From an uncultured Actinomycetes bacterium (lineage in GTDB: Bacteria > Actinomycetota > Thermoleophilia > Gaiellales > F1-60-MAGs149), in assembly GCA_903847495.1 (NCBI GenBank), contig CAINDT010000151.1, forward strand, positions 1 through 11,997: a DNA stretch of 11,997 bases, read 5' to 3'. The notes below the pieces were generated by a model. That model did no database searches, was not told where the DNA came from, and was given only the letters and a program-made list of their open reading frames with translations. Below are positions 6,128-11,997 of this stretch, in pieces. Every line of letters begins with the position of its first letter. The stretch's first letter is position 1. Position numbers and translations under genes: made by a program.

Positions 6128-6168
6128 CGCTCACTGAGCGGAAGCGTACGCGCTCCGGCGGCGGAGCG
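6128..6168. promoter_or_regulatory. Two short dyads in the FAD subunit / zwf divergent spacer
   Basis: CGCTCA-C-TGAGCG is a perfect dyad at 6128-6140. CGCTCCG (6151-6157) and CGGAGCG (6162-6168) form a second with a 4-base centre; both left arms begin CGCTC. They lie in a 137-bp spacer between divergent genes, a sensible place for operators, but GC-rich sequence yields short dyads easily. No protein can be assigned. Confidence 0.3.
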
Positions 6169-6200
6169 GTAGCCCGCACCCGCACACGCGCCCGACGGGC

Positions 6201-6220
6201 TAGTGTTCTCCATCAGGAGG
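6201..6220 (+). promoter_or_regulatory. Putative -10 and ribosome binding site of the zwf operon
   Basis: TAGTGT (6201-6206) is a possible -10, with no convincing -35 upstream. CAGGAGG (6214-6220) is a good Shine-Dalgarno ending 11 bases before the ATG at 6232. The site supports the 6232 start over any upstream codon in the same frame. Confidence 0.5.
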
Positions 6221-6231
6221 CCGCCCAACCG

Positions 6232-7743
6232 ATGATCGATTCCGACGAGCCCGACAACCCCTTCGCCGCCGACGTCCCTGGCGTCGAGGTGCAGCCCGCG
6301 ACGTACGTCCTGTTCGGCGCATCGGGTGACCTTGCGGCGAAGAAGCTGCTCCCCGCGGTCTACAACCTGTACGCCGAAGGGCGACTGCCGGAGCGGTTCC
6401 GCCTGCTCGGTGTCGGCTCGCGCATGCCGGAGCACAACTTCCGGGACCACATGATCAACGCGGTGCGCCAGCACTCCCGCACCGCCGTGGACGAGCAGGT
6501 GCTTGAGAGCCTGCTGGAGCGTTGCGACTACATCCAGGGCGACTTCACCAAACCGGCGCTGTTCACGAAGCTGAAGGAGAAGCTGCACGCGGGCGACAAG
6601 GCCGTCGGCGGCCCCACACGCCGCCTGTTCTATCTCGCCGTCGCGCCGCGCTTCTTCGGCCCGATCGCGCAGTCGCTCCACGAGGTCGGTCTCGCGCGCG
6701 GCGCCGATCCTGAGTCGGTGCTGATGATCGAGAAGCCGTTCGGCCACGACCTCGAGTCGGCGATCGCGCTCAACGAGGAGGTGACGGCCGCCTTCGATGA
6801 GTCGCACATCCTGCGCCTCGACCACTACCTCGGCAAAGAGACGGTGCAGAACCTGCTCATCTTCCGCTTCGCCAACGGCATCTTCGAGCCGCTCTGGAAC
6901 CGCCGCTACATCGACCACGTGCAGATCACTGCCGCCGAGGATCTGGGCACGGGCGGACGCGCGGGCTACTACGACCAGTCGGGTGCGATCCGCGACGTCA
7001 TCCAGAACCACGTGATGCAGCTCGTCGCCCTCACCGCGATGGAGCCGCCCGCGATTTTCGATGCGGACTCGATTCGCGACGAGAAGGAGAAGGCGCTCAA
7101 GTCGATCCGCTGCGTCGCCTCGGCCCGCGGGCAGTACACGGCGGGCGACGTCGATGGCGGGCCGGTGCCCGGCTACCTCGAGGAGGAGGACGTTCCGCCG
7201 ACGTCGACCACCGACACGTTCGCCGCGCTCAAGCTCGAGGTGAACAACTGGCGCTGGTCCGGCACGCCGTTCTACATCCGGGCCGGCAAGCGGATGCCGC
7301 GCCGCTCCACGGAGATCACGATCGCCTTCCGTCCCGTGCCGCACAAGCCGTTCGCGGATCCGAAGGTCGCGCAGAGCATTCGCCCCAACCTGCTGACGCT
7401 GTCGATCCAGCCGAACGAGGGCGCGTCGCTGCGCATCGAGGCCAAAGCCCCCGGCGTTGCGCAGGAGCTGCGTCCCGTGCGCATGGACTTCCTCTACGGC
7501 GAGACGTTCACGCGCGACACGCCTGAGGCGTACGAGCGACTGATCCTCGACGCGCTGCGCGGGGACGCCACGCTGTTCACCCGCGCCGACGAGGTCGAGC
7601 AGGCCTGGCGCATCGTGGATCCGGTGATCGACGCGTGGCAGCGCAATGAGGTGCCGCTGGAGCCGTACATCGCCGGTACCCCCGGCCCGGCCTCGGCGGA
7701 CGAGCTGATCCGCGCCGACGGGCGGAAGTGGCGGCGACTATGA
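6232..7743 (+). CDS. zwf: Glucose-6-phosphate 1-dehydrogenase
   Basis: Oxidises glucose-6-phosphate to 6-phosphogluconolactone with NADP+ (or NAD+), the first step of the oxidative pentose phosphate or Entner-Doudoroff routes. It is 503 aa, typical for the family. The nucleotide-binding motif is FGASGDLAAKK (28-38), EKPFGHD is at 167-173, the substrate-binding signature is RLDHYLGKE (195-203, with H198), and QNH at 258-260 carries the presumed catalytic base H260, 62 residues after H198 as in the Leuconostoc enzyme. NNWRWSGTPFYIRAGKRM (338-355) is the conserved C-terminal sugar-phosphate region. The frame stays open upstream to 6079, but that stretch is arginine-rich and lacks family similarity. 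The ATG at 6232 has a Shine-Dalgarno. The stop overlaps the opcA start (ATGA), indicating coupled translation with its assembly partner. Confidence 0.97.
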   Translation: MIDSDEPDNPFAADVPGVEVQPATYVLFGASGDLAAKKLLPAVYNLYAEGRLPERFRLLGVGSRMPEHNFRDHMINAVRQHSRTAVDEQVLESLLERCDYIQGDFTKPALFTKLKEKLHAGDKAVGGPTRRLFYLAVAPRFFGPIAQSLHEVGLARGADPESVLMIEKPFGHDLESAIALNEEVTAAFDESHILRLDHYLGKETVQNLLIFRFANGIFEPLWNRRYIDHVQITAAEDLGTGGRAGYYDQSGAIRDVIQNHVMQLVALTAMEPPAIFDADSIRDEKEKALKSIRCVASARGQYTAGDVDGGPVPGYLEEEDVPPTSTTDTFAALKLEVNNWRWSGTPFYIRAGKRMPRRSTEITIAFRPVPHKPFADPKVAQSIRPNLLTLSIQPNEGASLRIEAKAPGVAQELRPVRMDFLYGETFTRDTPEAYERLILDALRGDATLFTRADEVEQAWRIVDPVIDAWQRNEVPLEPYIAGTPGPASADELIRADGRKWRRL

Positions 7744-8675
7744 CGCGCGTCGCGACCGAGGTGAAGGAACTCGCGACCAAGGGTCTCCACTGGCACGCCG
7801 AGGGGACCTCGACCGATGTCGTCGCCGACGCGCTGGCCAAGCTGCTGCGCCAGGCCGACCACCTCGGCGGCGATCACGTGTCGCTGCGCACCATGAACCT
7901 GATCGTGGCGCCGGACCCGCACAAAGCCAACGCCCATAAGGCGAGCATGCAGGAGACGGCGCTCCACCCCGCGCGCATGATCCGCCTCGTCGAGCACAAG
8001 CCCGATCGCCTCGACGCCGACGTGCGCGTGCGCCTGATCGAGATCGGCGATGCCGGTATGCAGGTGCTCGTCGAGGACATCGTGATCACCGCGAATCTCA
8101 GCCGCCTCCAGCACGCCACGTCTCTTGTCGCCCCGCTGCTGGCCCGCGGACTGCCGACCGTCGCCTGGCTGCCCGGCTACGACCACGGGCAGATCGAGGC
8201 CGCGCTCGCCGTCACCGCACACGTGACGGTCTTCGACAGCGATCGCGACCCCGACCCGGCGCGCGCGATCGGCTTCGCGCACGCGACGGCGCTCGAGCAT
8301 CCCTCGCGCGACCTCGCGTGGCTGCGCACGCAGGACTGGCGACGACGCATCAGTGCCGTGTTCTCGGCGGAGCACGCCCAGGGCACGCTCGCCTTCGCCC
8401 CCTCAGGCGATGTGATCGGCAACGTCCAGTCCCCCGCCGCGATGCTGCTGGCGGCGTGGATCGCAGTGCGCGCCAACGTCAACGTGACACTCCGACCGGG
8501 CGCCGGCACCGAGCCGGTCGAGGCCGTCACGATCGCCGGGATCGCAATTCCGCCGGGGAGCGGCTCGGCGTGCAGCGCGGGCATGCTCGGTGAGGCGCTT
8601 GACACGGTCTATTCCGCGCCGCTCGGCTACGAGGACGCACTCAAGTCGCTCGACCGCGTCGCGATCATCGGATGA
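7740..8675 (+). CDS. opcA: OpcA, glucose-6-phosphate dehydrogenase assembly/activator protein
   Basis: A 311-aa protein of the OpcA family, known from cyanobacteria and actinobacteria to help G6PDH assemble or stay active and to respond to redox state. Conserved stretches are SLRTMNLIVAP (48-58), HPARMIRLVE (76-85), ITANLSRLQHATSLVAPLL (116-134), LPTVAWLPG (138-146) and DLAWLRTQDWRRRISAVF (191-208). I chose the ATG at 7740 because it overlaps the zwf stop as ATGA; a GTG at 7728 would add four residues inside zwf. No independent Shine-Dalgarno is obvious, so translation probably depends on zwf. The only cysteine visible, C278, lies near the C-terminus, so a two-cysteine redox switch within one chain is not supported here. 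Confidence 0.93.
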   Translation: MTRVATEVKELATKGLHWHAEGTSTDVVADALAKLLRQADHLGGDHVSLRTMNLIVAPDPHKANAHKASMQETALHPARMIRLVEHKPDRLDADVRVRLIEIGDAGMQVLVEDIVITANLSRLQHATSLVAPLLARGLPTVAWLPGYDHGQIEAALAVTAHVTVFDSDRDPDPARAIGFAHATALEHPSRDLAWLRTQDWRRRISAVFSAEHAQGTLAFAPSGDVIGNVQSPAAMLLAAWIAVRANVNVTLRPGAGTEPVEAVTIAGIAIPPGSGSACSAGMLGEALDTVYSAPLGYEDALKSLDRVAIIG

Positions 8676-9676
8676 CACAGACGGCGGTCCTCGCAGGCGA
8701 CATCGGCGGCACGCATGCGCGGTTCGCGCGCGTCACGCCGGGCCCTGGCACGGTCGAACTCGAGCAGCAGCAGACCTACGACGTCCCCGGCTCCGCCTCG
8801 CTTGAGGCGCTGATTCGGCAGTACCTGGCCGATCATCCCGGCCCGGTGGCCGCGGCTGCGATCGGCATCGCCGCGCCGATCGTCGGCGGCAAGGCGAATC
8901 CGATCAACCTGCCGTGGGCCGTTGATGAGGCCGAGGTGCAGGCGGCGATCGGCGGCGGCAAGGGCCGTCTGCTGAACGACCTGCTCGCCAACGCCTGGGG
9001 CATCGGCGAGCTCGGCCCCGACCAGTTCGAGGAGTTGCAGCCGGACCGCATCGGCCTCGGCGGCAATCGCGCCGTGTGCTCGGCCGGTACGGGCCTCGGG
9101 ATCGCCGGCATGGTCGCGATCGGCGACCACTGGCAGCCCTTCTCCAGCGAGGGCGGGCACATCGATTACGGACCGCGCGACGCCGATGAGGATGCGCTCC
9201 TGGTCTGGTTGCGCGCGCATCATCCCGACTGGGAGCACGTCAGCGCCGAGCGCATCGTCTCGGGTCCTGGCATCCACGCGATCTGGACGTTCCTCACCAG
9301 CACCGGCCGAGCGACCGCCAGCCCCGAGCTGCTCGCGGCGATCGGGGCCGGCGATCCAAGCGCTGCAATCTCTCAGGCCGCGCTGGCCGACACGGACAAG
9401 AGCGCGGTGCTCACGCTTGAGTACTTCGCCCGCGCCTACGGCGCGCAGGCGGGCAACCTCGCGCTCGTCCTGCTCTCGACGGGTGGCATGTACATCGGCG
9501 GCGGCATCGCCCCGCGCATCCTCCCCATCCTGCGGCGCGGCGGCTTCCTCGACGCCTTCCACGCGAAGGGACGCTACGACGGCCTGCTGGAGCAGATGGC
9601 GGTGCGGGTGATCCTCGACGACCAGTGCGCGCTGCGCGGTGCGGCCCGCTTCGCGCTCACGTCGCTCGACGCCTGA
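8672..9676 (+). CDS. glk: Glucokinase (PF02685 type)
   Basis: Phosphorylates glucose with ATP to glucose-6-phosphate, the substrate of zwf two genes upstream. It is 334 aa. The phosphate-binding loop is GDIGGTHARFA (9-19). LNDLLANAWG (101-110) holds the presumed catalytic D103. GTGLGIAG (139-146), SEGGHIDYG (159-167; family E-x-GH sugar-binding motif) and GGGIAPRI (276-283) complete the ATPase-fold signatures. It resembles the proteobacterial/cyanobacterial glucokinase family rather than the ROK repressor-kinases, since there is no ROK zinc motif and no N-terminal helix-turn-helix. The ATG at 8672 overlaps the opcA stop as ATGA. No separate ribosome binding site is seen, consistent with coupling. 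ATP versus polyphosphate use cannot be decided from sequence alone. Confidence 0.93.
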   Translation: MTQTAVLAGDIGGTHARFARVTPGPGTVELEQQQTYDVPGSASLEALIRQYLADHPGPVAAAAIGIAAPIVGGKANPINLPWAVDEAEVQAAIGGGKGRLLNDLLANAWGIGELGPDQFEELQPDRIGLGGNRAVCSAGTGLGIAGMVAIGDHWQPFSSEGGHIDYGPRDADEDALLVWLRAHHPDWEHVSAERIVSGPGIHAIWTFLTSTGRATASPELLAAIGAGDPSAAISQAALADTDKSAVLTLEYFARAYGAQAGNLALVLLSTGGMYIGGGIAPRILPILRRGGFLDAFHAKGRYDGLLEQMAVRVILDDQCALRGAARFALTSLDA

Positions 9677-9678
9677 CG

Positions 9679-10035
9679 ATGGAGATCCGCAACCGCGATC
9701 GCGACGCCGTGCCGTTCACGACGGCCGACGGTTCGACGATTCGCGAGCTGATCCACCCTAACGACACGTCCGCGCAAAACCAGAGCCTTGCCGAGGCGAC
9801 GCTTCCTGCCGGCGGCGCTACGGAACGCCACTACCACGGTGTGTCCGAAGAGCTGTACCTGATTCTCGAGGGTTCGGCCGTGATGGAGATCGACGGGGAG
9901 ACGCGCGAGGTCGCACCCGGCGACGCGATCCTGATCCCGCCCGGCGCGTGGCATCAGGTCACCGCGACGAGCGACCTGCGTCTCCTCTGCTGCTGCGCCC
10001 CGCCGTACCGGCACGAGGACACGTTCTTCGCGTAG
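9679..10035 (+). CDS. Small single-domain cupin protein
   Basis: A 118-aa beta-barrel (cupin_2-like) protein. Metal-binding residues are visible: H51 and H53 in ERHYHGVSEELYLILEG, E57 or E58, and H92 in PGDAILIPPGAWHQV. This is the full His-His-Glu-His set, so it probably binds a divalent metal. The ATG at 9679 is 2 bases after the glk stop, so the gene belongs to the zwf-opcA-glk unit; an open extension to 9625 lies inside glk and is rejected. Near the C-terminus are three consecutive cysteines (C104-C106, LLCCCAPP), unusual for a cytoplasmic cupin. Possible roles are sugar or sugar-phosphate isomerisation, or ligand sensing. It is much shorter than archaeal cupin phosphoglucose isomerases, so that identity is not claimed. 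Function unknown. Confidence 0.85.
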   Translation: MEIRNRDRDAVPFTTADGSTIRELIHPNDTSAQNQSLAEATLPAGGATERHYHGVSEELYLILEGSAVMEIDGETREVAPGDAILIPPGAWHQVTATSDLRLLCCCAPPYRHEDTFFA

Positions 10036-10052
10036 CCCGTGCCCGGGAAGCG

Positions 10053-10101
10053 CCCGCGGAGGCGGGGCCGACGCGGTATCGTTTCACCATCTCAACGGAG
10101 G
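10053..10101 (+). promoter_or_regulatory. Spacer hairpin, putative -10 and strong ribosome binding site of the aldolase gene
   Basis: A small hairpin CCCGC-GGAG-GCGGG (10053-10066) follows the cupin stop by 17 bases and could weakly separate the two transcription units; no T-run follows it. TATCGT (10077-10082) is a possible -10 without a recognisable -35. GGAGG (10097-10101) ends 7 bases before the GTG at 10109, a strong Shine-Dalgarno that fixes the start. Confidence 0.5.
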
Positions 10102-10108
10102 AACAACC

Positions 10109-11182
10109 GTGGCAGCAACGGGCATCGATGGAATCAGCGAGATCCTCGGCGACAAGGCCGACTATCTCCTCGGACACACCTGCACGACGATCGACAAGGG
10201 CCGCCTGCATCTGCCGGGCACCGACTTCGTCGACCGCGTGGTGCGCGAGAGCGATCGGCCGAATCCGGTGCTGAAGAGCCTGCAGGCCATGTACAACCAC
10301 GGCCGCCTGGCCGGTACCGGCTACCTGTCGATCCTGCCCGTCGATCAGGGCATCGAGCACTCCGCCGGCGCCTCGTTCGCGAAGAATCCCGACTACTTCG
10401 ACCCGGCCAATATCGTCGAGCTGGCGATCGAGGGCGGCTGCAACGCGGTCGCCTCTACGCTCGGCGTGCTCGGCTCGGTGTCGCGCAGGTACGCGCACCG
10501 CATTCCGTTCATGCTGAAGCTCAACCACAACGAGTTCCTCAGCTACCCGAACGGCTACGACCAGATCATGTTCGCCTCGATCCAGCAGGCGTACGAGATG
10601 GGCGCCACGTCGGTCGGCGCGACGATCTACTTCGGCTCCGAGGAGTCGAAGCGCCAGATCCAGGAGGTCTCCGACGCCTTCCAGGCCGCGCACGAGCTCG
10701 GCATGGCAACAGTCCTGTGGTGCTATCTGCGCAACTCGGCGTTCTCGCCGAAGGACGGCGGGCCGGATTACCACACGGCGGCCGACCTGACGAGCCAGGC
10801 CAACCACCTCGGCGTCACGATTCAGGCCGACATCATCAAGCAGAAGGCACCCGAGACGGCCGCCCCCGGCTTCCTCGACCTCAAGTTCGGCAAGACCGAC
10901 AAGCGCGTCTACGAGAACCTGATGACGGATCATCCGATCGACATGACCCGCTACCAGGTCGCCGGCTGCTACATGGGCCGCTCCGGCCTGATCAACTCGG
11001 GCGGTGCCTCGGGCGACAACGACCTGCACGACGCGGTCTACACCGCCGTCGTCAACAAGCGCGCGGGCGGCATGGGCATGATCTCGGGCCGCAAGGCGTT
11101 CCAGCGACCGCGCAACGAGGGCATCGCGCTCCTCAACGCGATCCAGGACGTCTACCTCTGCGACGACGTCACGATCGCGTAG
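10109..11182 (+). CDS. fbaB: Fructose-bisphosphate aldolase class I (DhnA/FbaB type)
   Basis: Cleaves fructose-1,6-bisphosphate to dihydroxyacetone phosphate and glyceraldehyde-3-phosphate through a lysine Schiff base; it acts in glycolysis and, in reverse, in gluconeogenesis. It is 357 aa, matching the E. coli FbaB-like branch. Landmarks are LPVDQGIEHSAG (76-87), AIEGGCNAVASTLGVLG (106-122), LKLNHNEFL (136-144), GATSVGATIYFGSEES (165-180), WCYLRN (204-209), and QADIIKQKAP (239-248), where K244 or K246 is the likely Schiff-base lysine. GGMGMISGRKAFQRP (320-334) is the phosphate-binding C-terminal loop. The start is GTG with a strong Shine-Dalgarno. It lies 73 bases after the cupin, so it could be the last gene of the glucose operon or be transcribed separately. 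A long hairpin begins 3 bases after its stop. Confidence 0.95.
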   Translation: MAATGIDGISEILGDKADYLLGHTCTTIDKGRLHLPGTDFVDRVVRESDRPNPVLKSLQAMYNHGRLAGTGYLSILPVDQGIEHSAGASFAKNPDYFDPANIVELAIEGGCNAVASTLGVLGSVSRRYAHRIPFMLKLNHNEFLSYPNGYDQIMFASIQQAYEMGATSVGATIYFGSEESKRQIQEVSDAFQAAHELGMATVLWCYLRNSAFSPKDGGPDYHTAADLTSQANHLGVTIQADIIKQKAPETAAPGFLDLKFGKTDKRVYENLMTDHPIDMTRYQVAGCYMGRSGLINSGGASGDNDLHDAVYTAVVNKRAGGMGMISGRKAFQRPRNEGIALLNAIQDVYLCDDVTIA

Positions 11183-11184
11183 AC

Positions 11185-11246
11185 GACGTGAGTTCCGCGA
11201 GGTGGCTCGGTCGGAAACGACCGATTCACCTCGCGGACATCACGTC
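11185..11246 (+). terminator. Long three-segment hairpin after the aldolase gene (probable terminator or mRNA 3' end)
   Basis: Three nested perfect arms share one axis: GACGTGA (11185-11191) with TCACGTC (11240-11246), CCGCGAGGTG (11195-11204) with CACCTCGCGG (11227-11236), and CGGTCG (11208-11213) with CGACCG (11218-11223). They close on a GAAA tetraloop (11214-11217). The segments are separated by symmetric 3-base internal loops. That gives 23 strict pairs in 62 bases. There is no T-run on either side, so it is not a canonical Rho-independent terminator. It could instead stop transcription from both convergent genes or protect the mRNA 3' end. Confidence 0.7.
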
Positions 11247-11350
11247 GCCGGGTATCGAACGCTCTCGAAGCCAAAGCCGCTGCTGGCGTCGCTGATCCAG
11301 AGAGGCGACGCGATCACTGTGACGCGACTCCGTCCGCCTCGTACCCGGCG
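11246..11350. other. Convergent spacer with a 9-bp inverted repeat enclosing further stems
   Basis: CGCCGGGTA (11246-11254) is the exact reverse complement of TACCCGGCG (11342-11350). Between them GCGTCGC (11286-11292) can pair with GCGACGC (11305-11311) around a 12-base loop. CACCC/GGGTG (11357-11361/11373-11377) could form a further small stem near the end of the minus-strand transporter gene. Together with the hairpin at 11185-11246, almost the whole spacer (11183-11402) can fold. The small open frames here resemble no known protein, so I call no gene. A structured 3' UTR or small RNA is possible but unproven. Confidence 0.3.
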
Positions 11351-11402
11351 CCTCGACACCCAGCAACACTGCGGGTGCGGTTGATCCACTTAGGCGACGA
11401 AA

Positions 11403-11997
11403 TCAGTCCGGCACGAGTCGCGACAGCGGCCGCGCCAGGGCCAGCACCACGACCGCGGCGACCAACGCAATGATCCCGAGCAGCGCGAAGAACGCCTGCT
11501 GTCCGAGCTGGTCGTAGTAGACGGCGATACGCCCACCGATCGCGTCCCCCACGCTCGTCGCGAGGAACCACACGCCGAGCGTCTGCGAAACGCGATCCGG
11601 CGGTGACAGCCGCGTGGCGGCCGCCATCCCGACGGGGCTGAGCATGAGTTCGCCAACGGTCTGGATCGAGAACACGGCGATCAGCCACATCGCGGCGACC
11701 TTGCCGTCGATGGCGGCATGCGCCGCGAAGACCATCACCAGCATCGAGAAAGCGACGAGGAACAGGCCACCGCAGAACTTGTACGCCGTGCCGGGCTGCC
11801 GGCCACGCGCACCGAGCGCCGTCCAGATGATCGCCATCACGGGCGCAAGGGCGATGATCAAGAGCGGGTTGACGGACTGGAACCAGCTCGACGGGAACGT
11901 CCATCCGAACACGACGTTGCGCGTGTCCTCCTGCGCGAAGATCGCGACGGTCGAGCCGGCCTGGTCGTAGACGAGCCAGAAGACGGCGGCCGCGACG
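11403..11997 (-). CDS. POT-family proton-dependent oligopeptide transporter, C-terminal half (5' end cut by window)
   Basis: An integral membrane symporter that takes up di- and tripeptides with protons. About 198 C-terminal residues are present, and the open frame continues off the right edge with no start needed. From the edge inward, FWLVYDQAGSTVAIFAQEDT is the family's seventh-helix region, then FPSSWFQSVNPLLIIALAPV, then GELMLSPVG, a conserved POT motif. About six hydrophobic helices follow one another, ending in LALARPLSRLVPD. This corresponds to helices 7-12 of a 12- to 14-helix protein. It converges with the aldolase gene, separated by the folded spacer. A GTG at 11912 is not the true start, because conserved sequence continues upstream of it. 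Substrate preference cannot be judged without the N-terminal half. Confidence 0.9.
   Translation of the reverse strand, partial: VAAAVFWLVYDQAGSTVAIFAQEDTRNVVFGWTFPSSWFQSVNPLLIIALAPVMAIIWTALGARGRQPGTAYKFCGGLFLVAFSMLVMVFAAHAAIDGKVAAMWLIAVFSIQTVGELMLSPVGMAAATRLSPPDRVSQTLGVWFLATSVGDAIGGRIAVYYDQLGQQAFFALLGIIALVAAVVVLALARPLSRLVPD

Noticed and set aside
6100..7344. 414-codon minus-strand open frame opposite zwf
   Set aside because: Shadow of zwf; Arg/Val/Leu/Glu-biased with no domain.
11246..11265. tRNA-like GTTCGA on the minus strand near 11260
   Set aside because: The flanking bases cannot form a five-pair T-stem, and no anticodon or D arm is found at the required distances.
10039..11295. 418-codon plus-strand open frame overlapping the aldolase gene
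   Set aside because: Different frame of a clear aldolase; Arg/Gly/Pro-rich and lacks any motif.
11202..11384. 60-codon open frame in the convergent spacer
   Set aside because: Starts inside the long hairpin, has no ribosome binding site and resembles no protein I know.

Overview
This is a high-GC, gene-dense bacterial window with nearly all sequence coding. It has many 4-base start/stop overlaps, apparently leaderless genes, an OpcA protein beside zwf, and a DhnA-type class I aldolase. Together these suggest an actinobacterium; a deep lineage such as Thermoleophilia is possible, but that is an inference and no rRNA or marker gene is present. Every gene seen belongs to a known family. I see no mobile element, tRNA, rRNA or CRISPR array.

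Layout. (1) Positions 1-3320, minus strand, form one tightly coupled operon: nnr (bifunctional NAD(P)HX repair) > a two-CBS-domain protein > alr (alanine racemase) > a CCA-adding enzyme/poly(A) polymerase that runs off the left edge. Each junction overlaps by 4 bases (GTGA, ATAG, GTGA), and alr appears to start at an unusual ATA codon. (2) Positions 3321-3495 are a divergent promoter region. It carries a 37-bp tandem duplication, each copy holding a long perfect palindrome. A plus-strand CPA2-type cation:proton antiporter follows (3496-4722). (3) Positions 4719-6094, minus strand, encode the [2Fe-2S] and FAD subunits of a CO dehydrogenase/xanthine dehydrogenase-family enzyme. The pair is boxed in on both sides with no molybdenum-cofactor subunit beside it. 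(4) Positions 6232-10035, plus strand, are a glucose-entry operon: zwf > opcA > glk > small cupin, joined by ATGA overlaps or a 2-base gap. (5) A class I fructose-bisphosphate aldolase with its own strong ribosome binding site follows (10109-11182). (6) Positions 11183-11402 are a structured convergent spacer with a long three-part hairpin. (7) The C-terminal half of a POT-family peptide transporter enters from the right edge on the minus strand.

How the genes work together: glk makes glucose-6-phosphate, and zwf with its helper OpcA oxidises it to 6-phosphogluconolactone with production of reduced nicotinamide cofactor. The aldolase serves lower glycolysis or gluconeogenesis. nnr repairs hydrated NAD(P)H, and alr supplies D-alanine for the cell wall. 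The most unusual sequence features are the paired palindromes at 3391-3466, the ATA start of alr, and the isolated FAD/FeS subunit pair.
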